A DNA stretch of 64,000 nucleotides from CAVVXN01 sp963772585 (GTDB lineage: Bacteria; Planctomycetota; PLA2; JAEUHO01): assembly GCA_963772585.1 (NCBI GenBank), contig CAVYXV010000007.1, positions 434,001-498,000 of the forward strand, given 5' to 3'. Positions 7,451 to 16,511 of this stretch are shown piece after piece (the stretch's first letter is position 1; every line of letters starts with the position of its first letter). Both the position numbers and the translations under genes were made by a program. The notes below the pieces were generated by a model, which ran no database searches, was not told where the DNA came from, and worked only from the letters and a program-made list of their open reading frames with translations.

Positions 7451-9883
7451 TCAGTCTTCGTCGTCGGACGGAGAGGCGGTCCGGACGGCCTCCTTCCAGT
7501 AGAGACGGGCCTGCTCCACCGCGCGGCCGAGGAGGCTGTCGGCGGGGTAGCGGCCGCGGTCGTCGCGCCCGCCCGCCTCGATGCCGGTGAAGAGGCCGAG
7601 CGCCTCGTGGATCGTGTCCACGGGGTAGACGTGGAAGAGACCTTCGGAGCAGGTCTTCACCACGTCCTCGCGGAGCATCAGGTCGCCGACGTTCTGGCTG
7701 GGAATCAGCACGCCCTGCGTGCCCGTGAGGCCGCCGTCGTCGTCGTGGCAGGTGTCGAAGAAGCCTTCGATCTTCTCGTTGACCGCGCCGATGGGCAGGA
7801 GGTTGCCGATCTGGTCGATGGCGCCCGTCATCGCGAGGTCCTGTCGCAGGGGCACCTCGGTCAGCGCGCTCAGCAGGCAGCACATCTCGGCGCCCGAGGC
7901 GGAGTCGCCGTCGATGCCGCCGTAGGACTGCTCGAACGCCACCGACGCTTCGAAGGCCAGCGGGTGGTCCGTGCGGAGCAGGGACCGGAGCAGGCCGCCG
8001 AGGATGTAGAAGCCCTTGTTGTGGATCGCGCCCGAGAGCTCGGCCTCGCGCTCGATGTTGATCGCGCCGGCCGTTCCCGGCCCGATCGTCGCCGTGATGC
8101 GCTGGGGGAATCCGTACGTGAGGGGACCTGCGCTGATCACGGCGAGGCCGTTGATCTGGCCGATGCGCTTCCCTCGCGTGCCGATGCGGATCGTGCCGTC
8201 GGCGATGCGTTCCCGGTAGCGGCGCGCCGGAAGATCGGCACGGTGCTTCGTCCGGCGGACCGCGTCGCTCACGTGTTCGGCGATGACGGTGCCCTGGCCG
8301 CTCTGGGTGGCCAGGTAGGAGCTCTCGCGCGCGATGTCCGCGAGGCGCCCGAGACGCATCGTGAGCTTCCCCGGTTGCGCGGCGACCCGCGCACCGTGCT
8401 CGCAGAGCTTCGCCACCGCGCTCGGTTCGAAGGGAAGGAGGTTCTCGTCGCGGCAGAGGCGGGCAAGGGCCCCCGCGTAGTAGTGCAGCGCCTCGTCCGA
8501 CCGTTCGATCACGGAGTCGAAGTCGGCCAGCACCTTGAAGTAGTGGGGGAAGTCGGCGTCCACACCGTCCAGCATGTAGTAGATGTAGGCATCCCCGAGC
8601 AGCACCACCTTCACGTGCACGGGGATGGGGTCCGGTTTGACGACCGGGACCCGCCACGGAACGGGGAGGTCGGGCGGCACCATGTCGAGGCAGCCGCCCC
8701 GGAGCGTGCGGATGAGCGCCCGCCACGCGCCGGGCTCCGAGATCAGGTCCCGCGCGTCCAGGATGAGGTATCCCCCGTCGGCGTGGAGGATCGACCCGCC
8801 GCGGACCATCATGTGCGGCACGACGGTCTCGCCGTCGCCGATCGTCCGGCCGGCGAGGACGTCCACGGTGCCGACGAGCGTCTGCACGGACGGGGCGTTC
8901 TCGATGACGACGGGCGCGTGCTGCTCGTGGTCGTGGGCCTGGATCAGGTTCACGCCGTAGAAGCGCGTGAATGCGAGGTCGCCTTCGAGCTCGTGCAGGT
9001 GACGGACGACCACGTCCTCGACGACCTCGTCCAGGTAGGCCCCGACGCCCGGGTCGCCGTACTCCTTGCGGATCGGGCGCGCCACGCCCTCCAGGGCGGA
9101 CCGGGCCTCCTGCTGGAGGAACTTCCGGTACGCCTCGCGGCCCTGGATCTGGATGTCCTGGATCTTCTCGCCCAGCTCCTCGAGGCGCTGGCTGAACTCG
9201 CCGATCTTCTTCTTGAGGGCCTCGATCTCCTCCTCGGTGATCTTCCCCTCGCGCTTCCTGCGCTCGATGTCCTCCGACGAGGCGGGTTCGCCGTCGAAGA
9301 GGGGGGCGATCATCGGCTTGCGCGCGGGCCCGAGCTGGACCTGGACGAGCGTGAGTCCCGCCTCGCGCAGTTCCTTGTCGAACGGTCGGCCGAGGGCCTC
9401 GGCGCGCTCGGCGGTCTCTCGCTCGATCGTCGCCCCGCGGCCCTTCACCCCCTCGGAGGTCAGGGTCCCCTTCAGGTCCTCGCGGATGAAACGGACGAAC
9501 TCCTCGACGCGGTTGCGGAAGGCGCGTCCGGTGCCGCGCCTCAGCGTCAGGAGGTGCGGGCGGTCGAGCTCGTCGAAGTTGTGGACGTAGAGGCGGTCCG
9601 GGGCGCGTGGCGTGCCTGGCCGGATCGATTCCACGAGGCGCTTCACCATCGTCGAGCGTCCGGTGCCCGTCAGCCCGCGCACGAAGATGTTCTGTCCGGG
9701 CGCGCCCACCTCCAGGCCGAACCGGAGCGCCTCGATCGCGGTGTCCTGACCGGCCACGCCCTCGATCGGCTCGACATCGTTCGTGGTCTGGAAACGAAAG
9801 ACGGATGGCTCGCACCGCCAACGGAGCTTCTCGCACGGAAGCGGGGCAACGAACCGATCGGAGTCCGGGGCAGAGCGGCTCAT
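7451..9883 (-). CDS. Lon-related ATP-dependent protease (YcbZ/LonB-like)
   Basis: This 810-residue enzyme joins an AAA ATPase to a Lon (S16) protease domain. Walker A reads VRGLTGTGRSTMVK near residue 70. The N-terminal half has the long helical insert typical of the family (KKKIGEFSQRLEELGEK). The C-terminal protease has the catalytic serine in GGIDGDSASGAEM (about residue 660) and the catalytic lysine in IGAVNEKIEGFF (about 703). The N-terminal substrate-binding domain of classical Lon is absent, as in E. coli YcbZ. Start ATG 9883 is preceded by non-conserved sequence. The role is soluble protein quality control or regulated proteolysis. It is convergent with the membrane protein gene at its 3' end. 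Confidence 0.92.
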   Translation of the reverse strand: MSRSAPDSDRFVAPLPCEKLRWRCEPSVFRFQTTNDVEPIEGVAGQDTAIEALRFGLEVGAPGQNIFVRGLTGTGRSTMVKRLVESIRPGTPRAPDRLYVHNFDELDRPHLLTLRRGTGRAFRNRVEEFVRFIREDLKGTLTSEGVKGRGATIERETAERAEALGRPFDKELREAGLTLVQVQLGPARKPMIAPLFDGEPASSEDIERRKREGKITEEEIEALKKKIGEFSQRLEELGEKIQDIQIQGREAYRKFLQQEARSALEGVARPIRKEYGDPGVGAYLDEVVEDVVVRHLHELEGDLAFTRFYGVNLIQAHDHEQHAPVVIENAPSVQTLVGTVDVLAGRTIGDGETVVPHMMVRGGSILHADGGYLILDARDLISEPGAWRALIRTLRGGCLDMVPPDLPVPWRVPVVKPDPIPVHVKVVLLGDAYIYYMLDGVDADFPHYFKVLADFDSVIERSDEALHYYAGALARLCRDENLLPFEPSAVAKLCEHGARVAAQPGKLTMRLGRLADIARESSYLATQSGQGTVIAEHVSDAVRRTKHRADLPARRYRERIADGTIRIGTRGKRIGQINGLAVISAGPLTYGFPQRITATIGPGTAGAINIEREAELSGAIHNKGFYILGGLLRSLLRTDHPLAFEASVAFEQSYGGIDGDSASGAEMCCLLSALTEVPLRQDLAMTGAIDQIGNLLPIGAVNEKIEGFFDTCHDDDGGLTGTQGVLIPSQNVGDLMLREDVVKTCSEGLFHVYPVDTIHEALGLFTGIEAGGRDDRGRYPADSLLGRAVEQARLYWKEAVRTASPSDDED

Positions 9884-9929
9884 GCCCCGAGGGTAAACGG
9901 GATGGCCCGCGCTGCTCCCTTGCGTCCGC

Positions 9930-10364
9930 CTACACGTGGCGTTCGGGGGGCAGGCCCTTGTACGCGTCCACCCACGCCCAGTACGCGGCGACGAGGTCGT
10001 CGATGGCCTGGAAGAGGACGGCGTCGTCCGGGCCTTCGTTCGCACGGGCCCATCGTTCGAGGGCATGGCCGAACGCCGCCTTCCCGTCGAGGAACCGCTC
10101 GACGTCGCCGTCCCTCAGGTCGTGCGGGCGGTTCGCGGCGAGCAACCCGAGGGCGTACCGCGTGATCTCGGCGTTCGAGGCGCGGAGTCCCCGCGTATCG
10201 TGGGCGGCCGCCAGCGCCTCGGCCCGGAGCAGGACGGTCCGCATGCCCTGGAAGGCGGGCGTGACCGTCCCCCCGGGATCGGCTCGCGCGCCCGGTGGCG
10301 GGGCCGTCCGGCCGGCGCACGCCGCCAGCGCACCCAGCGTCAGCACGAGGACGGCGCGTCTCAC
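9930..10364 (-). CDS. Small lipoprotein, unknown function
   Basis: The 144-residue product starts at GTG 10364 with a short n-region and a lipobox, VLTLGALAACAGR, so it should be lipid-anchored after cleavage before Cys. The mature part is mostly helical (EALAAAHDTRGLRASNAEIT). No domain is recognised. GTG 10364 overlaps the glyS stop (GTGA), so translation is coupled to glycyl-tRNA synthetase even though no functional link is evident. Confidence 0.72.
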   Translation of the reverse strand: MRRAVLVLTLGALAACAGRTAPPPGARADPGGTVTPAFQGMRTVLLRAEALAAAHDTRGLRASNAEITRYALGLLAANRPHDLRDGDVERFLDGKAAFGHALERWARANEGPDDAVLFQAIDDLVAAYWAWVDAYKGLPPERHV

Positions 10365-11707
10365 CCCTCGTCCTTGCGGGTCCAGGCGGCCGCCCGCTCG
10401 GCGAGGTGGGGGATCAACGCCGCCTCGGCCATGCGGACCTGCTCCATCGAGTCGCGGTCGCGGACCGTCACGGTGCCGTCCTCGGCGGTCTGGCTGTCCA
10501 CCGTGACGCACCACGGCGTGCCGATCTCGTCCAGGCGGCTGTAGCGCTTGCCCACCGTCCCGCCCTCGTCGTACTGGGCGCGGAAGACCGTCTTGAGCTT
10601 CCCGTAGACCGCCCGCGCCCGCTCCGGCATCCCGTCCTTCTTCACGAGGGGGAACACGCCGACCTGGACCGGGGCGAGCCGCGGGTGCAGGTGGAGCAGG
10701 ACGCGCTTCTCGCCGTTCGGTTTCACCTCCTCCTCGTACGCGTCGCACAGCATCGTGAGGAAGCACCGGTCCACGCCCGCCGACGGCTCGATGACGTAGG
10801 GAACGACCCACTCCTTCTTCGCGTCGTCCCGGTAGGCGAGACCGCGGCCGCTTCCCTCCTGGTGGCGGCGCAAGTCGTAATCGGTCCGGTTGGCCACGCC
10901 CTCGACCTCGTCCCAGCCCCACGGGTAGAGGTACTCCACGTCGCCGCAGGCCTTCGCGTAGTGCGCGCGCTCGTCCGGCCCCTGCTCGCGGACGCGCAAC
11001 CGCGAGGGGCGGATTCCGAGGGAGTTCCACCACGCGAGCCGCTCGCTCTTCCAGTACTCGAACCACTCGTCGTCGGTGCCCGGCTCGCAGAAGAACTCCA
11101 GCTCCATCTGCTCGAACTCGCGCATGCGGAACAGATGCCCGCCGGTCACGATCTCGTTGCGGAAGGCCTTGCCGATCTGGGCGATGCCGAAGGGGATCTT
11201 GACCCGGGTCGACTCCATCACGCTCTTGAAGTTGACGAAGATGCCCTGGGCCGTCTCCGGCCTCAGGTAGATCGTCGCCGCGTCTTCCTCCACGGCGCCC
11301 ACCTTCGTGCGGAACATCAGGTTGAACTGGCGGGGTGCGGTCAGCTCGCCGCCGCACTCCCCCGGCGTCTTCGAGGGCTTCCTCGGACACCGGGCCTGGT
11401 CCATCTTGTCCGCTCGGAACCGCCCCTTGCAGGTCTTGCAGTCGATCAGCGGGTCGTTGAACCCCCCGACGTGCCCGCTGACCTCCCAGACGCGGGCGGC
11501 CATGAGGATCGCGGCGTCGAGGCCGACGACGTCCTCGCGCTCCAGGACGTTGCGCCGCCACCAGTCGTCCTTGATCTGGCGCTTGAGCTCGACGCCGACC
11601 GGGCCGTAGTCGTAGGTGGCCTGGAGTCCCCCGTAGATCTCCGACGAGGGAAAGACGAAGCCGCGCCGCTTCGTCAGGGCCACGATCGGGTCCAGGGATG
11701 TGGTCAT
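10361..11707 (-). CDS. glyS: Glycyl-tRNA synthetase, dimeric class II type
   Basis: This 448-residue alpha2-type GlyRS charges tRNA-Gly. It begins with LTKRRGFVFPSSEIYGG and YDYGPVGVELKRQIKDDWW, typical of this form. Class II motif 2 is seen around GKAFRNEIVTGGHLFRMREF and motif 3 around the C-terminal catalytic part (PSAGVDRCFLTML). A four-cysteine insert (CKTCKGRF ... CPRKPSKTPGECGG) may bind zinc. The C-terminal part (LAPVQVGVFPLVKKDGMPE) is the anticodon-binding domain. Start ATG 11707 directly precedes the conserved N-terminus. The last four bases overlap the downstream lipoprotein start. Confidence 0.96.
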   Translation of the reverse strand: MTTSLDPIVALTKRRGFVFPSSEIYGGLQATYDYGPVGVELKRQIKDDWWRRNVLEREDVVGLDAAILMAARVWEVSGHVGGFNDPLIDCKTCKGRFRADKMDQARCPRKPSKTPGECGGELTAPRQFNLMFRTKVGAVEEDAATIYLRPETAQGIFVNFKSVMESTRVKIPFGIAQIGKAFRNEIVTGGHLFRMREFEQMELEFFCEPGTDDEWFEYWKSERLAWWNSLGIRPSRLRVREQGPDERAHYAKACGDVEYLYPWGWDEVEGVANRTDYDLRRHQEGSGRGLAYRDDAKKEWVVPYVIEPSAGVDRCFLTMLCDAYEEEVKPNGEKRVLLHLHPRLAPVQVGVFPLVKKDGMPERARAVYGKLKTVFRAQYDEGGTVGKRYSRLDEIGTPWCVTVDSQTAEDGTVTVRDRDSMEQVRMAEAALIPHLAERAAAWTRKDEG

Positions 11708-12009
11708 GGCGTCCTCCCGCCCCCGCGCCGAGAGCGTCCGGGCGAGGGTAACGGCAGGCACCGCGCGCACGCCGCCGCGGCCCGGGCCGGGGTCGCGCGG
11801 CGTCCGCCGCCGTGACCAGGGAATGACCCCCCCGCCCATGGGGTGCTAGCAAGATGCGAACTCAAGATATAGGGGGTGTTGGGGGCCACGAGAGGCCGTG
11901 AACCCCAGCCCTTGAGCTTGGCCCCTCCGACGGCCCATCTCCTTAAGTCTTTGCAGGACAAGCATTTTCGACTTTGCACCGCACGGCAACGTCCTCCAGA
12001 ATCGGAACC
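11708..12009 (+). other. Divergent intergenic region between glyS and the MerR-sigma operon
   Basis: About 300 bases separate the divergent starts. The part at 11855-11985 is less GC-rich than its surroundings. It holds a hairpin-like element near 11880-11910 (GGGGGCCACG ... CGTGAACCCC) and a direct repeat CTTTGCA at 11949-11955 and 11972-11978, 23 bases apart, just upstream of the MerR gene. These repeats could be an operator. No convincing sigma-70 promoter was found on either strand. Confidence 0.35.
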
Positions 12010-12321
12010 ATGCCGCTCTCTCCGACCTGCGTGACGTTCGAGAGGGGCGGCGAGGGAGGCGTCGAGGGCGTGGGCACGCGGAGAACCCGGACGTGGCGGA
12101 CGGGCGAGGTCGCCCGGGTCGTGGGCTTGTCCCGGCAGACCCTCCACCGCTGGGCGGCCCTCGGTCTGATCCGCCCCGTACGCACGACGCCGGGCGGGCA
12201 CCGCCACTTCTCGGGCGGCGTCTTCCGGCGGATCGAGGCGATCCAGGCGGCGAGGGCGACCCGCACGCTGGGCGAGCTGGCGGCCCAGCGCACCGGCGGC
12301 CGCCGGGGGAGGCACGGATGA
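12010..12321 (+). CDS. MerR-type HTH regulator coupled to a sigma factor
   Basis: The 103-residue product carries one winged-helix MerR DNA-binding domain: TGEVARVVGLSRQTLHRW, then GLIRPVRTTPGGHRHF and RIEAIQAARATRTLGEL. No effector domain or metal-binding cysteines follow. ATG 12010 is used; TTG 11974 would add 12 residues, and GTG 12031 is also possible. The stop overlaps the ATG of the downstream sigma factor (ATGA), so the two are co-translated and the regulator may control its own operon. Two CTTTGCA repeats upstream are candidate binding sites. Confidence 0.78.
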   Translation: MPLSPTCVTFERGGEGGVEGVGTRRTRTWRTGEVARVVGLSRQTLHRWAALGLIRPVRTTPGGHRHFSGGVFRRIEAIQAARATRTLGELAAQRTGGRRGRHG

Positions 12322-13196
12322 GGGCAGCGACGGCGATCCAGATCCGGGAGGAGACCGAGGCTCCCGCGGCCCCGCGACGGACGAGCCGCCTGCGGCGCGG
12401 CCCCGACATGACGGAGGTCTGGCGCGCCTTCAAGGAGACGGGCGACGTCCGGCTCCGGAACCGCCTCGTCGAGCACTACCACTACCTCGTCAAGCTGATC
12501 GGGAACCGGATCGCCGCCCGCCTTCCCCGCTCCATCGACGTCGGGGACCTGAAGAGCGCCGGCGTCTTCGGTCTCATGCGGGCGATCGAGAACTTCGACC
12601 TCGACCGGGGGACGCCGTTCGAATCGTACTGCGCCAACCGCGTGCGCGGCGCGATCCTCGATGAGCTCCGCTCGCAGGACTGGGTCCCGCGGCTCGTTCG
12701 CAACCGCGCCGTGCGATACGGCGAGGCCCTCGATGCGCTGCGGCGGGAGCTCCGCCGGGAGCCCGACATCCAGGAGGTGGCGGACCGGCTGGGCGTGCAC
12801 CGCGACGAGGCCGAGAAGCTGCAGCGCGACGCCAACCTCGTGACCGTCTACAACCTCGCGCCGCAGGACGACCGGGAGGACGACAGCCGGGTCCTGCGGC
12901 GCCTGGACATCCTCCAGGACCGGGACAGCGACCTCCCCTTCGAGCGTCTGGTGGCCCACGACCTGGCCCGCGGCCTGCAGTCCGTGCTCATCGGCCCGGA
13001 GCGTACGGTGATCGCGCTCTACTACCACGAGGGCCTGACGATGAAGGAGATCGGCCGCGTGATGGGCATCTCCGAGAGCCGCGTCTGCCAGATCCACACG
13101 AAGACCCTGAAGAAGCTGAAGCAGATCCTCGACGAGCTGACGCAGGCGACGCGCCGGCGGCTGAGGACCACGGCGCCGGGCGAGGCGCGGGCGTAG
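12318..13196 (+). CDS. Sigma-70 family RNA polymerase sigma factor (FliA/WhiG-like)
   Basis: This 292-residue sigma factor has region 2 (HYHYLVKLIGNRIAARLP through DLKSAGVFGLMRAIENFD and FESYCANRVRGAILDELR), region 3 (EPDIQEVADRLGVHRDEAEK) and region 4 (GPERTVIALYYHEGLTMKEI with SRVCQIHTKTLKKLK). This architecture fits the FliA/WhiG/SigF class rather than the ECF class. No flagellar genes are nearby, so a motility role is not supported here. ATG 12318 overlaps the preceding MerR gene by four bases. The residues before RRGPDMTEVWRAFK are variable, so the exact start is less certain. Confidence 0.92.
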   Translation: MRAATAIQIREETEAPAAPRRTSRLRRGPDMTEVWRAFKETGDVRLRNRLVEHYHYLVKLIGNRIAARLPRSIDVGDLKSAGVFGLMRAIENFDLDRGTPFESYCANRVRGAILDELRSQDWVPRLVRNRAVRYGEALDALRRELRREPDIQEVADRLGVHRDEAEKLQRDANLVTVYNLAPQDDREDDSRVLRRLDILQDRDSDLPFERLVAHDLARGLQSVLIGPERTVIALYYHEGLTMKEIGRVMGISESRVCQIHTKTLKKLKQILDELTQATRRRLRTTAPGEARA

Positions 13197-13315
13197 GGGG
13201 GGCGGATCGCCGTCGGGGGGGGAGGCGCGGCCGGGCGGACCTCGGGGGCGGCGGGGAGCCCGCCGGGGAGGGGGGCGTGCGGGATCGCCGCCGTTCTCGT
13301 CCTGACTTCGTACGG

Positions 13316-13321
13316 TAGATT
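13316..13321 (+). promoter_or_regulatory. Possible -10 box giving near-leaderless lysA mRNA
   Basis: TAGATT matches the -10 consensus at four of six bases and ends 6 bases before ATG 13328, which would put transcription start at or next to the start codon. No good -35 hexamer is present at the right spacing and no Shine-Dalgarno precedes the ATG, so leaderless initiation is a plausible but unproven reading. Confidence 0.28.
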
Positions 13322-13327
13322 CGGGGG

Positions 13328-14629
13328 ATGGATCACTTCGCGCACCGGGGCGGGCGGCTCTTCTGCGAGGACGTGTCCCTGGACCGGCTCGCGGACGCGG
13401 TCGGGACGCCGGCGTACGTCTACTCCACGGCGACCGTGCGCCATCACGTGCGGCGGATCCGGGAGGCGTTCCAAGGGCTCGATCCGCTCGTCTGCTACGC
13501 GGCGAAGGCGAACGGGAACCTCGCCTTGCTGCGCCTCTTCGTCGCCGAGGGCTGCGGCTTCGACATCGTCTCCGGCGGCGAGCTCGAGCGGGTGCTCCTC
13601 GCGGGCGCGGACGCGTCGAAGGTCGTGTTCTCCGGCGTCGGGAAGACGGAGCGCGAGATGGAGGCGGCGCTCGCCGCCGGCGTCCTGCTCTTCAACGTCG
13701 AGAGCGAGGAGGAGATGGACGTTCTCGCCGCGGTGGCCGCGCGCGCCGGCTGCATCGCGCGCGTCGCGATCCGCGTGAACCCCGACGTCGATCCCCACAC
13801 GCACCGCTACATCGCGACGGGCAAGCGCGAGTCGAAGTTCGGCGTGGACCTGGAGCGGGCCGCGGCGCTGGCCCGGAAGGTCCGCGGGTACGACGCGATC
13901 GCGCTCCGCGGCATCCAGTGCCACATCGGCAGCCAGATCACGACCGTCGAGCCCTACGTGGACGCGGTCGGACGCTGCGTCGAGCTCGCCGAGCGCCTTC
14001 GCGACGAAGGCGACCGGATCGAGCTCTTCGACATGGGCGGGGGCTTCGGCATCTACTACGACGACCCGGACGTCCCCGAGCTCGACGAGTACGCCGAGGG
14101 CGTGCGGCCCCGTCTCGAGGGCCGCGGCCTCCGGCTGGTGATGGAGCCCGGGCGCGTCATCGTCGGCAACGCCGGCGTGCTCCTGACGCGCGTCGTCTTC
14201 AACAAGGTCTCGGGGGACCGGCGGTTCGTGATCGTCGATGCCGGCATGAACGACCTGATCCGGCCCAGCCTCTACGACGGCTACCACCGCATCTGGCCCG
14301 TCCGCGGCGAAACGCCGCCGCCGCTCGGCACCGAGCGCGAGGGGCCCCGGTACGACGTCGTGGGCCCGGTCTGCGAGAGCGGCGACTTCCTCGGCCACGA
14401 CCGCGCGCTCCCGCCGGTGCAGCGCGGCGATCTCCTCGCCGTGATGAGCGTGGGCGCCTACGGTTACGTGATGGCCAGCAACTACAACGAGCGCCCTCGC
14501 CCGGTCGAGGTGCTCGTGGAGGGCGACCGCTACGGCATCGCCCGCCGCCGCGAGACCACCGAAGACCTCGCCCGCCTCGACGACCCGCGGCCGGCGATGA
14601 TCCCCATCGCCGAAGGAGAGCCCGCGTGA
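13328..14629 (+). CDS. lysA: Diaminopimelate decarboxylase
   Basis: This 433-residue PLP enzyme decarboxylates meso-diaminopimelate to lysine. PLP-binding Lys is in LVCYAAKANGNLALLRLF; other hallmarks are GCGFDIVSGGELERVL, GIQCHIGSQI, DMGGGFGIYY, MEPGRVIVGNAG and the active-site cysteine region VGPVCESGDFLG. The final AYGYVMASNYNERPRP is also characteristic. Its presence implies the DAP route, which also feeds peptidoglycan. The stop overlaps the GTG start of kdsA (GTGA), so the two are co-translated. Confidence 0.96.
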   Translation: MDHFAHRGGRLFCEDVSLDRLADAVGTPAYVYSTATVRHHVRRIREAFQGLDPLVCYAAKANGNLALLRLFVAEGCGFDIVSGGELERVLLAGADASKVVFSGVGKTEREMEAALAAGVLLFNVESEEEMDVLAAVAARAGCIARVAIRVNPDVDPHTHRYIATGKRESKFGVDLERAAALARKVRGYDAIALRGIQCHIGSQITTVEPYVDAVGRCVELAERLRDEGDRIELFDMGGGFGIYYDDPDVPELDEYAEGVRPRLEGRGLRLVMEPGRVIVGNAGVLLTRVVFNKVSGDRRFVIVDAGMNDLIRPSLYDGYHRIWPVRGETPPPLGTEREGPRYDVVGPVCESGDFLGHDRALPPVQRGDLLAVMSVGAYGYVMASNYNERPRPVEVLVEGDRYGIARRRETTEDLARLDDPRPAMIPIAEGEPA

Positions 14630-15453
14630 GCCACGTCGCGACCTGCCGCATCGGCGGCTTCGAGGTGGGGACGGGCCAACGTCCGTTCCTGATCGCCGGC
14701 CCCTGCGTCATCGAGGGCCGGGACATGGCGCTCTCCCACGCCGAACGGATCCGGTCCATCGCGGACGCCGCCGGGTGGGACTACTGCTTCAAGTCCTCGT
14801 ACGACAAGGCCAACCGCACGAGCCACGAGGCCTACCGCGGCCCGGGCCTCGAGGAGGGGCTCCGCATCCTCGAGGAGGTGCGCGGCGAGGCGGGGGTCCC
14901 CGTGCTGACCGACGTCCACTCCGTCGAGGAGGCGAAGGCCGCGGGCGAGGTGGTGGACGTCCTGCAGGTTCCGGCGTTCCTCTGCCGGCAGACGGACCTG
15001 CTGGTGGCCGCCGCCCGGACGGGCAAGGTCGTCAACGTGAAGAAGGGGCAATTCCTCGCGCCGGAGAACATGAAGCCGCTCGTCGCGAAGCTCGTCGCCG
15101 CCGGCGCCGTGGGGATCCTCCTGACGGAGCGCGGCGTGACCTTCGGCTACGGCAACCTCGTCGTGGACTTTCGCGGGCTGCCCGTGATGCGCGCCTTCGG
15201 CTGGCCCGTGATCTTCGACGCCACGCACAGCGTGCAGCGTCCCGGCGGACTCGGCACGAAGAGCGGCGGCGACCGGCGCGAGGCGCCCGGTCTCGCCCGC
15301 GCCGCCGTCGCGGTGGGGGTGGACGGCCTGTTCATGGAGGTCCACGAAGACCCCGACCGGGCGCTCTCCGACGGCCCCAACCAGATCGTGCTCGCCACGC
15401 TCCGGCCGCTGCTGGATCGCTTGCGGCGGATCCACGAGGCGGCGCGGGAGTAG
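14626..15453 (+). CDS. kdsA: 3-deoxy-D-manno-octulosonate 8-phosphate synthase
   Basis: The 275-residue KdsA condenses arabinose 5-phosphate with phosphoenolpyruvate to Kdo8P, the first committed step to Kdo in LPS. Signature parts are FLIAGPCVIEGRDMAL, FKSSYDKANRTS, VLQVPAFLCRQTDLL, VNVKKGQFLAPENM, FDATHSVQ and FMEVHEDPDRALSDGPN. The Cys in IAGPCVIEG is the residue typical of metal-dependent KdsA (E. coli has Asn). Start is GTG 14626, overlapping the lysA stop. It implies an LPS-type outer membrane. Confidence 0.95.
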   Translation: MSHVATCRIGGFEVGTGQRPFLIAGPCVIEGRDMALSHAERIRSIADAAGWDYCFKSSYDKANRTSHEAYRGPGLEEGLRILEEVRGEAGVPVLTDVHSVEEAKAAGEVVDVLQVPAFLCRQTDLLVAAARTGKVVNVKKGQFLAPENMKPLVAKLVAAGAVGILLTERGVTFGYGNLVVDFRGLPVMRAFGWPVIFDATHSVQRPGGLGTKSGGDRREAPGLARAAVAVGVDGLFMEVHEDPDRALSDGPNQIVLATLRPLLDRLRRIHEAARE

Positions 15454-15484
15454 TCGTCGTCTCGGGCCAGGCCAGGCCTGCAGG

Positions 15485-16390
15485 CTAGGGCACGCGGAGC
15501 AGCGCGAGGGCTCCGGGGAGGAGGCGGACCTCGAGGTCCGTCGTGCCGGCCGGATCGCCGTCGGCCTGGACCGGGACCGGCGCGCGGGCGACGACCCTCA
15601 CCCCCCGGCACCGGACCACCGCCACCTGCCGGTCCCGGTGGAACCGCCCGAGGCCGGCGCGCAGCGCGAGGCGGACGAGGTCGCGGCGCGTGCGCGCCCG
15701 AACGGTCACGAGGTCGAGCCACCCCGAGTCGAGCCGCGCCTCGGGCGCGAGCAGGAAGAGGCCGCCGTAGTGGCGGGCGTTCTGCGCGACGGCGAGCGGC
15801 GACGCCACGCGGCGTCCGTCGTCCACCCGGAGATCGAGATCGTCGAAGGCGAATCGCCCCAGCACGCCGAGCAGCGGCGTCACCCACTTCGCGTAGCCGC
15901 CGGAGGCCTCGTCCGCTCCGCGCAGCTCGGCCACAGCCGAGACGAGCGCGCCGTCGAGACCGACCCCGACCGAGGAGATCGCGCGCTCGGGCCGCGCGCC
16001 GGCCCGCCGGACCTCCAGGAGATCGACCCGCCACCGTTCCGCCCGCTCCAGTCCGTCGGCGAGCGCCTCCGGGGTTCGGCGTGTCAGCATGTGGGTCTCG
16101 CGTGCGACCAGGTTCGCCGTGCCGATGGGGATCATCCCGATCGGCCAGGGCGGCAGCGCGTCCGACCCGTTGAGGACGCTGCGGAGCGTGCCGTCCCCGC
16201 CGGCGACGAGCAGCGCGTCGCATGCGGCGGCGTCGAGCCCGGCGGCGTGCCGCGCGAGGTCTCCCGGCTTCTCCCCGACGTACACGACGACCTCGTGGCC
16301 CCGGGCGCGAAGCGCGTCCGCGAAGCGCGCGACGAACGGGCTTCCCCGACGCCGCCCGGCCGAGGGATTCTCGAGCAGATGGTAGCGCAA
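15485..16390 (-). CDS. Diacylglycerol/sphingosine kinase-like lipid kinase (YegS/DgkB family)
   Basis: The 301-residue protein starts NPSAG, the family's N-terminal motif, and contains LLVAGGDGTLRSVLNG, the nucleotide-binding GGDGT loop, followed by IGMIPIGTANLVARE. The C-terminal beta-sandwich region is present (FLLAPEARLDSGWLDLVTVR). It should phosphorylate a lipid such as diacylglycerol at the inner membrane face; the exact substrate is unknown. The start must be TTG 16390, because the conserved NPSAG motif follows within seven residues and no ATG or GTG is close upstream. It is convergent with kdsA, 31 bases away. Confidence 0.88.
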   Translation of the reverse strand: MRYHLLENPSAGRRRGSPFVARFADALRARGHEVVVYVGEKPGDLARHAAGLDAAACDALLVAGGDGTLRSVLNGSDALPPWPIGMIPIGTANLVARETHMLTRRTPEALADGLERAERWRVDLLEVRRAGARPERAISSVGVGLDGALVSAVAELRGADEASGGYAKWVTPLLGVLGRFAFDDLDLRVDDGRRVASPLAVAQNARHYGGLFLLAPEARLDSGWLDLVTVRARTRRDLVRLALRAGLGRFHRDRQVAVVRCRGVRVVARAPVPVQADGDPAGTTDLEVRLLPGALALLRVP

Positions 16391-16455
16391 GCGAGACCTT
16401 CCTCACGGTCCGGCACCGGACCCGGGATGGTAGCCGGAAACCGCGTGGAGCGCGG

Positions 16456-16484
16456 TTGACCGGTCTACCGGGCGACCGTAGGCT
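16456..16484 (+). promoter_or_regulatory. Sigma-70-type promoter for the DUF296/ApgM-like pair
   Basis: TTGACC (16456-16461, five of six to consensus) is followed after 17 bases by TAGGCT (16479-16484, three of six). Transcription would start near 16491, 21 bases before GTG 16512, with GGGAGG at 16492-16497 as a possible ribosome site. This lies in the divergent gap with the lipid kinase gene. Confidence 0.5.
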
Positions 16485-16511
16485 TCGACCCGGGAGGCAG
16501 GCCGACGACGC

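Noticed and set aside
7607..10165. 852-codon plus-strand frame opposite the Lon-related protease
   Set aside because: The protease on the minus strand has Walker and Ser/Lys motifs; the opposite frame is composed of Val/Asp/Gly/Arg/His runs typical of antisense shadows.
11949..11978. Sigma-54 type promoter upstream of the MerR gene
   Set aside because: The GG and GC spacing does not match the -24/-12 consensus.
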